Assembly: GCA_002307095.1 (NCBI GenBank) | Contig: DBTO01000021.1 | Location: forward strand, 14,158 to 26,872 | DNA length: 12,715 bases | Origin: Sulfurospirillum sp. UBA1314 | GTDB taxonomy: Bacteria > Campylobacterota > Campylobacteria > Campylobacterales > Sulfurospirillaceae | Direction: 5' to 3' | In this document: positions 6,560 to 12,715 of the stretch, piece after piece | Layout of the letters: every line of letters starts with the position of its first letter | Position numbering within the stretch: position 1 is the first letter of the stretch | Position numbers and translations under genes: made by a program | The notes under the pieces: model-generated | Told to the model about the DNA's origin: nothing | Database searches by the model: none | Seen by the model: only the letters and a program-made list of their open reading frames with translations

Positions 6560-9500
6560 ATGTTCTCTAAATTTTTTATCAACCGACCCAATTTTGCTAT
6601 CGTTGTTTCGCTTATTATCATCATCGCTGGCATTATGGCGATTCGCTCTTTACCGGTTCAAGAGTACCCCGATGTTGTCCCTCCGCAAATCATCGTCTCC
6701 ACGACCTATTCAGGTGCGGATGCGATCACCCTTGAAAATACCGTAGCCTCTGTTTTAGAAGCGCAAATTAATGGCGTGGATAATATGCTTTATATGATGT
6801 CGACGACTTCACCCAGTGGGCTTCTGACCATGAACCTCTATTTTGAGGTAGGAACCGATATGGCGCAAGCAAAGCTTGATGTCAACAACCGTGTGCGGCT
6901 GGCGGAGAGTAAGCTTCCTGACGCAGTCAATCGTCAAGGCGTTGAAGTGGCTGAACGCTCCAATGATACGCTTCGTGTCCTCGCTCTCACCTCGGAGAAC
7001 AACCGTTACGACACAGTTTTTATGTCCAACTACGCGATCAACAACATCTTAGAAGAGTTCAAACGCATCCCTGGTGTTTCCGAAGCGGTTGTCATTGGAA
7101 ATCAAGAGTACTCGATTCGCGTCTGGATTGATCCGCAAAAACTCTCGTTTTACAATCTCACGACGGCTGAAGTCATTAGCGCCATTAAAGCACAAAATGA
7201 GCAGTATCCTATGGGGCAAATTGGGCAAGAGCCGATTCAAAAAAATATTGCGTTTACCTACACCGTGACCTCGACAGGCAGGCTCAATTCACCTGAAGAG
7301 TTTGGGCAAATCTTGGTCAAATCCAACCCAGACGGCTCGGCATTAAAGCTAAGCGACGTAGCGAACATTGAACTAGGCTCAGAGCGTTATTTTTTCAAAG
7401 GACTCTTTAACAAAGAACCAACCTCGATGCTGCGCATCACGCTCACCTCCAAAGCCAATGCGCTTGAAGTCTCCGACCTACTTGATAAAAAAATTGATGA
7501 ACTCAAAAAAGGCTTTCCCGATGGGCTGAAAATCGACGCTACGTACGATCCAACGACGTTTGTAAGAGCCTCTATTCACGAAGTTGTGATTACGTTGATG
7601 GAATCAATTGCGTTGGTTATCTTTGTTGTGTATCTCTTTTTAGGGAACATTCGAGCGACGATAATCCCCGTTCTTGCCATTCCTGTCTCCATCATCGGAG
7701 CGTTTGCAGGCTTTTATGCCACAGGCTTTTCCATCAACCTTCTGACCCTTTTTGGGTTGACGCTTGCCATTGGATTGGTGGTGGATGATGCGATTATTGT
7801 CATTGAAAATGTTGAGCGTATTTTAAGAAAAGAAGATCTCAGTGTCAAAGAAGCGACGATAAAAGCGATGCAAGAGATCACTGCGCCGGTTATCGCCATT
7901 GTTTTAGTCTTGTGTGCTGTGTTCGTGCCTGCTTCGTTTATGGGAGGGCTTAGTGGTACCATGTCCCGACAATTTGCGATTACCATTGTTATCTCAGTGA
8001 CGATTTCAGGGCTGGTTGCACTTACTTTGACCCCAGCGCTGTGTTCTTTGCTTTTGAAAAAAGAGGAAGAGAAACCGTTTTGGCTCATTCAAAAATTTAA
8101 CACACTGTTTGATTACATCACCCAGCATTTTGGGCAAATCGTTAAAAATGCCATTCGTTACAGCCTTTTCAACCTACTTCTCTTTGGCATTATGATCTTT
8201 GCGATTACCAAACTTTTGGGCATCATCCCCTCAGGACTGGTTCCCAAAGAGGACAAAGGTGTCTTTTTTGCCACGACGTCACTGCCTGCAGCAGCGTCAC
8301 TTTCGCGCACCCATGAGATCAATCTTGCCGTGGGCGATATAGCGCTCCAAAATCCCTCTGTCGATAAAGTTGGCGGTTTTTCAGGCTCAGATTTTAGTTC
8401 AAAAGCCTACACCACGGAGGCAGGATACAGTTATGTCCGTCTTGTCGATTGGGATCAACGCACCGAGGCAAACCAGAGCGTTGACGCGGTGGCGAAAGAT
8501 ATTATTCAAAAACTCTCATCCAATAAAGAAGCGCGTATTGTCGCGGTTTCACCTTCTGCCATCAGCGGTCTGGGTGTTTCAGGCGGTTTTGAGATGTACC
8601 TGCAAAACAGAATGGGCGGAAGCTACGAGCAATTAGAGAGTTATGCCAAAGAGATTGTGATGCGTGCGAGTGAGCGTAAAGAGCTTCGTTCGGTTCGCAG
8701 TACACTCAGTTCCAACACGCCTCAATTTCGCATCGAGGTCAATAATCAAAAAGTAAAAGCGTACGGGATTGATATCGCCGACATTTACACTACCATTCAA
8801 GCCACGTTTGGAAATGTCTACGTTAACGATGTCAACCTGTTTGGGCGCAATTACCGCGTCAATGTCCAAGCCAAAGGTGATTTTAGGGAAGATATCAAAA
8901 ACTATGGTGATATTTTTATCAAGTCTAATGATGGAAATTTTATCGCTCTTAGCGAGCTTGTAACCCTTAAACGCGTCATCAATCCTAACATCACCAAACG
9001 TTTCAATATGTTTCCTTCCGCTCAAATTTTAGGTGAAACCAACATAGGTTACTCCTCTGGTGAGGGACTTAAAATCATGGAAGAGATCGCAGCGGAAGTA
9101 CTACCATCTGGCTACTCCATCGCGTGGGGTGGTGCGTCATTGCAAGAGAAAAAACTCTTAGAAACAGGCAATCTCTCCTTTGTGTTTGCCATCGTCTTCA
9201 TCTTTTTGATTTTGGTGGCACTTTATGAGAGCTGGATGATCCCTTGGGCAATTGTATTAGCCGTTCCTTTTGCGCTGCTTGGTGCGGAACTTTTCATCTG
9301 GCTTCGAGGCCTTCAAAACGACATCTACTTCCAAATAGGACTCATCACCCTTGTCGGGCTTTCGGCTAAAAATGCGATTTTGATGGTGGAATTTGCGCTG
9401 CAAAAAATGGAAGAAGGCTTTAGCTTGCTTGATGCAACGATCGAAGGAGCGAAGATTCGTTTTCGCCCGATCATCATGACCTCGTTTGCGTTCATTGCAG

Positions 9501-9676
9501 GTACATTACCGCTCGCCCTAAGTTCAGGTGCTGGAGCCAACAGCCGTCATGTTATCGGAACAACGGTTGTGGGAGGCATGGTCACCCTCACCCTCATCGG
9601 CGTCTTTTTTGTACCGTTATTTTTCTATCTCATCATGAAGATTAAAGAGAAAACCTCACTTGCGTTCAAGTCCTAA
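6560..9676 (+). CDS. HAE1-family RND multidrug efflux permease (AcrB/MexB-like)
   Basis: A 1038-aa inner-membrane proton/drug antiporter of full family length (AcrB is about 1049). It starts with FFINRPNFAIVVSLIIIIAG (TM1), then LPVQEYPDVVPPQIIVSTTY and two large periplasmic porter loops, with TM2-6 at about 335-500 and TM8-12 at about 860-1030. The proton-relay residues are present: D409 and D410 in LVVDDAIIVIENVER (TM4), and K937 in GLSAKNAILMVEFA (TM10). Such pumps work as trimers with a periplasmic adaptor and an outer-membrane channel, and neither is encoded beside it. The Shine-Dalgarno (AAGG, 11 nt before ATG) is mediocre. The 3' end overlaps the convergent LysE-family gene by 21 bp. 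The drug range cannot be read from sequence. Confidence 0.93.
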   Translation: MFSKFFINRPNFAIVVSLIIIIAGIMAIRSLPVQEYPDVVPPQIIVSTTYSGADAITLENTVASVLEAQINGVDNMLYMMSTTSPSGLLTMNLYFEVGTDMAQAKLDVNNRVRLAESKLPDAVNRQGVEVAERSNDTLRVLALTSENNRYDTVFMSNYAINNILEEFKRIPGVSEAVVIGNQEYSIRVWIDPQKLSFYNLTTAEVISAIKAQNEQYPMGQIGQEPIQKNIAFTYTVTSTGRLNSPEEFGQILVKSNPDGSALKLSDVANIELGSERYFFKGLFNKEPTSMLRITLTSKANALEVSDLLDKKIDELKKGFPDGLKIDATYDPTTFVRASIHEVVITLMESIALVIFVVYLFLGNIRATIIPVLAIPVSIIGAFAGFYATGFSINLLTLFGLTLAIGLVVDDAIIVIENVERILRKEDLSVKEATIKAMQEITAPVIAIVLVLCAVFVPASFMGGLSGTMSRQFAITIVISVTISGLVALTLTPALCSLLLKKEEEKPFWLIQKFNTLFDYITQHFGQIVKNAIRYSLFNLLLFGIMIFAITKLLGIIPSGLVPKEDKGVFFATTSLPAAASLSRTHEINLAVGDIALQNPSVDKVGGFSGSDFSSKAYTTEAGYSYVRLVDWDQRTEANQSVDAVAKDIIQKLSSNKEARIVAVSPSAISGLGVSGGFEMYLQNRMGGSYEQLESYAKEIVMRASERKELRSVRSTLSSNTPQFRIEVNNQKVKAYGIDIADIYTTIQATFGNVYVNDVNLFGRNYRVNVQAKGDFREDIKNYGDIFIKSNDGNFIALSELVTLKRVINPNITKRFNMFPSAQILGETNIGYSSGEGLKIMEEIAAEVLPSGYSIAWGGASLQEKKLLETGNLSFVFAIVFIFLILVALYESWMIPWAIVLAVPFALLGAELFIWLRGLQNDIYFQIGLITLVGLSAKNAILMVEFALQKMEEGFSLLDATIEGAKIRFRPIIMTSFAFIAGTLPLALSSGAGANSRHVIGTTVVGGMVTLTLIGVFFVPLFFYLIMKIKEKTSLAFKS

Positions 9677-10288
9677 AAGTCCAAAACCAAGAGCGATGAA
9701 AATCGCTCCGCTGATGCGGTTAAACCATAATGCTCTTTGATGGGTCAAAAACCATGACTTAAGTCGTCTTGTAAAATACGCATAACCCATGAGTGTGAAA
9801 AACGAAAATACCATAAAGGTCACTGTTAAGATGAAAAATTGCTCCAAAAGTGGTGCTTCGAGATTGAGAAATTGTGGGAAAAGTGCCGTAAAAAAGATGA
9901 TCGGCTTTGGATTCGTGATACAAATCAAAAAAGCTTTTTGAAAAATCTTTGCATAATGCGCTCTACGTTTATGATGTTCAAGATCCACCTGTTTAAAAAT
10001 ATTTCCGAAGGCACGAAACTGCTTGATCCCAATGTAAATAAGATAACAAGCACCTAAAATTTTAAATGTTAAAAAAAGCACGGCTGAAGTTTTCAAGACA
10101 ACTCCAAGCCCCAACATTGCGGCACTTGAGAGGACAAATAGCCCAACAACATTGCCAAGCGATGAAAAAGAGACTGCTTTAAGATCATACATTACAGAGT
10201 TATTGATTGCCAAAAGTACTGCAGGACCTGGGCTGATAATTGCGATAAGTGCGACTATTGCGTACAAAAACCATGTGTGAAGTTCCAT
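9656..10288 (-). CDS. LysE/RhtB-family exporter
   Basis: A 210-aa membrane protein with about six hydrophobic segments. The N-terminal motif IISPGPAVLLAINNSV at 17-32 and the following SSLGNVVGLFVLSSAA are classic for LysE/RhtB/LeuE exporters, which move amino acids, homoserine lactones or similar small solutes out of the cell. I start at ATG 10286-10288, preceded by AAGG; an upstream in-frame start eight codons earlier overlaps the -10 region. The gene is divergent from arsR, and its TATAAT and the ArsR-like dyad lie in the shared 108-nt gap, so arsenic-linked control is possible (inference). The substrate is unknown. Confidence 0.88.
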   Translation of the reverse strand: MELHTWFLYAIVALIAIISPGPAVLLAINNSVMYDLKAVSFSSLGNVVGLFVLSSAAMLGLGVVLKTSAVLFLTFKILGACYLIYIGIKQFRAFGNIFKQVDLEHHKRRAHYAKIFQKAFLICITNPKPIIFFTALFPQFLNLEAPLLEQFFILTVTFMVFSFFTLMGYAYFTRRLKSWFLTHQRALWFNRISGAIFIALGFGLLGLERK

Positions 10289-10310
10289 CGTGTGCCTTTT
10301 TGTTTTTAGC

Positions 10311-10316
10311 ATTATA
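10311..10316 (-). promoter_or_regulatory. Extended -10 box for the LysE-family gene
   Basis: TG-T-TATAAT reads on the minus strand, 22 nt before the ATG. An extended -10 can compensate for the poor -35; the expected -35 region falls in the arsR-side dyad at 10331-10346. Confidence 0.6.
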
Positions 10317-10330
10317 ACACACTTCGTTAA

Positions 10331-10346
10331 ATCAATATATCTTGAT
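10331..10346. promoter_or_regulatory. Candidate ArsR operator
   Basis: ATCAATATATCTTGAT is a 16-bp dyad matching at seven of eight paired positions, of the form ATCAA-N6-TTGAT. It overlaps the -35 of the arsR promoter and lies upstream of the divergent LysE-family -10. ArsR/SmtB repressors commonly bind such AT-rich dyads over the promoter and release on arsenite. Confidence 0.6.
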
Positions 10347-10369
10347 ATGAAACTTTTTTGTGCTATACT
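10342..10369 (+). promoter_or_regulatory. Sigma-70 promoter of the ars operon
   Basis: TTGATA (10342-10347, five of six to consensus), a 16-nt spacer, then TATACT (10364-10369). Transcription would start about 7 nt downstream, leaving a leader of about 20 nt before the arsR ATG. Confidence 0.65.
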
Positions 10370-10396
10370 ACGCCAAATTAATACAAAGAGAAGCTC

Positions 10397-10711
10397 ATGG
10401 ATACTTTTTTAAAAACGGTTGGTGCCCTCAATGACGAAACGCGTCTTCAAATTCTTCATTTTATTCACAAAAATGGCGAAGTATGTGTCTGTGAGATCGA
10501 AGAGGCGTTTTCAATGATTCAGTCGCGCGTCTCTCGCCATCTTAAAATCCTCAAAGATGCGGGGTTTTTACGGGTTGATCGGCGTGGGAAATGGGCGTAT
10601 TATACGGTTCGCTCCCCTCTGGATCGTTTTAGGCTTGCCTGTTTGGAAGAGATAAGCTATCTTGATCTTCAAATACCGACGAAACCTTGTGTCTGTAAGG
10701 ATGAGAAATGA
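10397..10711 (+). CDS. arsR: ArsR-family arsenic-responsive repressor
   Basis: A 104-aa winged-helix repressor. It begins with LNDETRLQILHFI (11-23), then GEVCVCEIEEAF at 27-38 with the CVC metalloid site (C30, C32), the recognition helix IQSRVSRHLKILKDAGF at 41-57, and the wing RRGKWAYYTV at 62-71. E. coli ArsR uses a third cysteine at +5 (CVCDLC), which is absent here. A second CVC occurs at C98-C100 near the C-terminus, plus C82, and could complete the arsenite site (inference). Its TGA overlaps the arsB ATG (ATGA), so the two are translationally coupled. It probably represses its own promoter through the dyad just upstream. Confidence 0.93.
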   Translation: MDTFLKTVGALNDETRLQILHFIHKNGEVCVCEIEEAFSMIQSRVSRHLKILKDAGFLRVDRRGKWAYYTVRSPLDRFRLACLEEISYLDLQIPTKPCVCKDEK

Positions 10712-11961
10712 TTTTAGCGTTTTCGCTTTTTCTCATCACCCTGCTTTTGGTTATCATTCAACCGCGTGGACTTCAGATCGGTACCTCTGCGATCATCGGA
10801 GCGTGTTTTGCCCTCCTCTTAGGTGTGGTAAGTTTTGCGGATGTTTTAGTGGTAACAAGCATCGTTTGGGATGCAACATTGGCGTTTATTGGCATCATTA
10901 TTCTTTCACTCGTCCTCGATGAGATCGGCTTTTTTGAATGGTGCGCGATCAAGATGGCGAAATTTTCCAAAGGCAATGGGCATCTGATGTTTGTCTATTC
11001 GCTCTTCCTTGGTTCCATCATCTCTGCTTTGTTTGCCAACGATGGCGCGGTGCTTATTTTGACCCCAATTTTACTGGCTAAGATGCGCATTTTAAAGCTT
11101 GAGGCTAAAACGATTGTGGCATTTTTACTCGCAGGCGGGTTTATCTCCGATTCGGCTTCACTTCCCTTTGTCTTTTCCAACCTGACCAACATTGTTACCG
11201 CCAATTATTTTCACATCGGCTTTGCAAAATACTTAAGCGTCATGTTTACACCCTACGTGGTCAGCACATTCGTCTCTATCGCTATTTTGTGGCTTCTTTT
11301 GCGCCAAGATATTCCTTTACATGTAAACGTGGAACTCTTAAAAAATCCCGATGATGTTTTGAAAAGTAAACCGCTGTTTTACCTCAGTTGGTTTTTCATC
11401 GCAGCACTGATGGGAAGCTATTTTGTGGGAGAGCTTTACCATGTACCGATTAGCTTTATCGCTTTGGGTGGAGCACTTCTGTTCTTAGCCATTGCAACGT
11501 ATTTTAAAGCCGCCAAGCCGTGGCAGACCATCAAAACCGCTCCGTGGCAAGTCGTCTGGTTTAGCATCGGGCTCTACATCGTCGTATACGGACTTAAAAA
11601 CGCGGGGCTGACGACCTATCTCACCCACATTTTAAACGAGCTCAATGCGCAGGGCAATACGATCGCCATCGTGGGAACAGGCTTTATCGCCGCCATTTTA
11701 AGTGCGCTTATGAACAATATGCCCAGCGTCATGATCATGGATATAGCGCTTCACGACATTCCAAACACTGCTTTAGCGTATGCCAATATCATCGGGTGCA
11801 ATTTAGGACCAAAAATGACCCCTTTTGGCTCACTTGCAACCCTTTTATGGCTTCACGTTATGGCAAAAAAAGGAGTCAAAATCAGCTTTTGGGACTACTC
11901 CAAATTTGGCTTGCTCGTCACACCACCGATTCTTTTAATCGTGCTTTTAAGCCTTGTTTAG
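10708..11961 (+). CDS. arsB: Arsenite efflux pump ArsB
   Basis: A 417-aa inner-membrane carrier, close to the usual 429 aa, with about 12 hydrophobic segments. It exports arsenite (and antimonite) using the membrane potential or, when present, the ArsA ATPase; no arsA is seen here. Family marks are WDATLAFIGIIILSLVLDEI at 54-72, FANDGAVLILTPILL at 109-123, GGFISDSASLPFVFSNLTN at 143-161, the NNMPS loop at 336-340, and GCNLGPKMTPFGSLATLLW at 363-381. The whole reads as ArsB, not the unrelated ACR3 type. It contains one palindrome copy (LHVN). It is followed 24 nt later by arsN2. Confidence 0.94.
   Translation: MILAFSLFLITLLLVIIQPRGLQIGTSAIIGACFALLLGVVSFADVLVVTSIVWDATLAFIGIIILSLVLDEIGFFEWCAIKMAKFSKGNGHLMFVYSLFLGSIISALFANDGAVLILTPILLAKMRILKLEAKTIVAFLLAGGFISDSASLPFVFSNLTNIVTANYFHIGFAKYLSVMFTPYVVSTFVSIAILWLLLRQDIPLHVNVELLKNPDDVLKSKPLFYLSWFFIAALMGSYFVGELYHVPISFIALGGALLFLAIATYFKAAKPWQTIKTAPWQVVWFSIGLYIVVYGLKNAGLTTYLTHILNELNAQGNTIAIVGTGFIAAILSALMNNMPSVMIMDIALHDIPNTALAYANIIGCNLGPKMTPFGSLATLLWLHVMAKKGVKISFWDYSKFGLLVTPPILLIVLLSLV
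11316..11327. repeat. Palindrome TTTACATGTAAA, exact copy
   Basis: Inside arsB in the segment after the sixth hydrophobic stretch, read as Leu-His-Val-Asn. Confidence 0.9.
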
Positions 11962-11963
11962 TC

Positions 11964-11975
11964 TTTACATGTAAA
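11964..11975. repeat. Palindrome TTTACATGTAAA, exact copy before arsN2
   Basis: Fills most of the 24-nt gap between arsB and arsN2 and abuts the AGGAG ribosome-binding site. Confidence 0.9.
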
Positions 11976-11985
11976 AGGAGCCATG

Positions 11986-12420
11986 ATGGAATTAACCCTG
12001 CGAAAAGCGGCAGAAAACGAGTACCGAGCCATCACACATTTGCTGGCATCTAACCAACTCCCGACAGCAGATATTGATGAAAAAAATATCACATTTTTTG
12101 TCGGCTTAATCGATGAAAAAATTGTCGCAACTATCGGCATCGAAACCTATGGTAACGAAGCGCTTTTGCGTTCATTGTGCGTTCAAGAGGAATTCAAAAA
12201 CCAAAAGCTTGGGGAGAAGATGCTCGCGTATCTGCTTAGCTTTTGTGCCAATGAAAACATTCAAACCGTGTATCTGCTGACCACAACGGCGGAGCACTAT
12301 TTTGAGCGTTATGGATTTGAAAAAATAGGACGAGCGAAAACGCCTCAAAGCATCCAAAACACCCGTGAATTTCAAGACATTTGCCCCTCTTCTGCTATTA
12401 TTATGGCATTAAAACTTTAA
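11986..12420 (+). CDS. arsN2: ArsN2-type GNAT acetyltransferase
   Basis: A 144-aa GNAT-fold enzyme. It matches my recollection of the ArsN2 family along its length: LLASNQLP at 19-26, GIETYGNEALLRSLCV at 51-66 (substrate/CoA strand), NQKLGEKML at 72-80 (acetyl-CoA pyrophosphate loop, slightly non-canonical), VYLLTTTAEHYFERYGF at 95-111, and CPSSA at 133-137. ArsN1 relatives acetylate phosphinothricin-like and arsinothricin compounds; the ArsN2 substrate is not settled. Two ATGs stand in tandem at 11983 and 11986; AGGAG at 11976-11980 gives only 2 nt to the first and 5 nt to the second, so I use the second. It is co-oriented with arsB and xthA, and its position supports an arsenic-detoxification role. 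Confidence 0.85.
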   Translation: MELTLRKAAENEYRAITHLLASNQLPTADIDEKNITFFVGLIDEKIVATIGIETYGNEALLRSLCVQEEFKNQKLGEKMLAYLLSFCANENIQTVYLLTTTAEHYFERYGFEKIGRAKTPQSIQNTREFQDICPSSAIIMALKL

Positions 12421-12430
12421 AAAACTGCGC

Positions 12431-12442
12431 TTTACATGTAAA
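12431..12442. repeat. Palindrome TTTACATGTAAA, exact copy before xthA
   Basis: Lies in the 33-nt gap between arsN2 and xthA, again directly against the purine-rich ribosome-binding site. A near-copy (TTTACATGTAAC, 12607-12618) follows inside xthA, read as Phe-Thr-Cys-Asn. Confidence 0.9.
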
Positions 12443-12453
12443 AAGGGAAATCA

Positions 12454-12715
12454 ATGAAACTAATATCTTGGAACGTCAATGGCATTCGTGCGGTTGCGAA
12501 CAAAAACGCGTTTGCATGGGTGGATGAGCTGTGTCCTGACGTCTTGTGCTTGCAAGAGATTAAAGCGGAAGCGGAGCAGATTCCTGAGCCACTTTTTAAC
12601 CACACTTTTACATGTAACCATATCAATTCGGCTTCTAAGAAAGGGTATTCGGGGACGATGAGTTTTTCAACGCGCACGTTTGATAAAACCGACACCGCGT
12701 GGCACATCGACCATA
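12454..12715 (+). CDS. xthA: Exodeoxyribonuclease III, N-terminal part
   Basis: Partial gene, 87 codons visible, cut by the right edge. It is an AP endonuclease/3'-exonuclease of base-excision repair. SWNVNGIRA at 5-13 holds N7 and CLQEIKAE at 32-39 holds the metal ligand E35; KKGYSGTMSFS at 62-72 is the conserved GYSG segment of the Xth/Ape1 family. The catalytic Asp and His residues would lie past the edge. Start ATG with AAGGGA upstream. It follows arsN2 by 33 nt with no obvious terminator and may be read from the ars promoter. One near-copy of the palindrome (FTCN) lies inside. Confidence 0.93.
   Translation, partial: MKLISWNVNGIRAVANKNAFAWVDELCPDVLCLQEIKAEAEQIPEPLFNHTFTCNHINSASKKGYSGTMSFSTRTFDKTDTAWHIDH

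Noticed and set aside
7714..8088. A 124-codon open frame on the minus strand inside the RND gene
   Set aside because: It is opposite the conserved TM4 region of an intact pump gene, has low-complexity Ser/Thr/Ile composition and no family signature; a shadow frame.
8633..9025. A 130-codon open frame on the minus strand inside the RND gene
   Set aside because: Antisense to the conserved second porter domain, no motif and no ribosome-binding site of note.
10289..10312. LysE-family start eight codons earlier
   Set aside because: It would begin inside the -10 promoter region; the ATG at 10288 has AAGG at good spacing and a normal LysE N-terminus.
10662..10922. An 86-codon plus-strand frame across the arsR-arsB junction
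   Set aside because: Overlaps two clearly assigned genes in another frame and shows no family features.

Overview
The window looks like chromosomal DNA of a Campylobacterota bacterium, most likely Sulfurospirillum or a close relative. This rests on the protein style, the moderate GC content, and the gene string TPR protein - CiaD-like protein - CCA-adding enzyme - PurU, which from memory resembles the Campylobacter jejuni ciaD/cca/purU neighbourhood (Cj0787-Cj0790). The genus is an inference from memory, not from a search.

Left two thirds of the minus strand (1-6459). Read in transcription order there is an orphan ABC ATPase, then leuD, leuB, a small TPR-like protein, a ciaD-like gene, cca (tRNA nucleotidyltransferase) and purU. 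A 97-nt spacer able to form three hairpins follows, then trmL (tRNA wobble 2'-O-methyltransferase), an exported four-cysteine SIMPL-like protein, and the start of a YhiN/HI0933-type flavoprotein cut by the window edge. From leuD to purU the genes overlap by 4-10 nt or are 1-3 nt apart, so they look like one operon joining leucine biosynthesis, tRNA maturation and one-carbon/purine metabolism. leuC and leuA are not in the window.

Middle (6460-9676). Divergent from the ABC ATPase is a complete 1038-aa HAE1-type RND multidrug efflux permease on the plus strand. It has no membrane-fusion or outer-membrane partner beside it. Its 3' end overlaps the 3' end of a convergent LysE/RhtB-family exporter gene by 21 bp.

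Right (10289-12715). An arsenic resistance operon runs arsR-arsB-arsN2 and continues straight into xthA (exonuclease III, cut by the edge). A 16-bp dyad covers the -35 of a good sigma-70 promoter for arsR and also lies upstream of a TATAAT box facing the LysE-family gene. ArsR could therefore control both directions. No arsC is visible.

The strongest unexplained signal is a dispersed 12-bp perfect palindrome, TTTACATGTAAA. It occurs six times exactly and three more times as near-copies, inside genes in all three reading frames and immediately before the Shine-Dalgarno sequences of arsN2 and xthA. Chance predicts far less than one copy in a window of this size.
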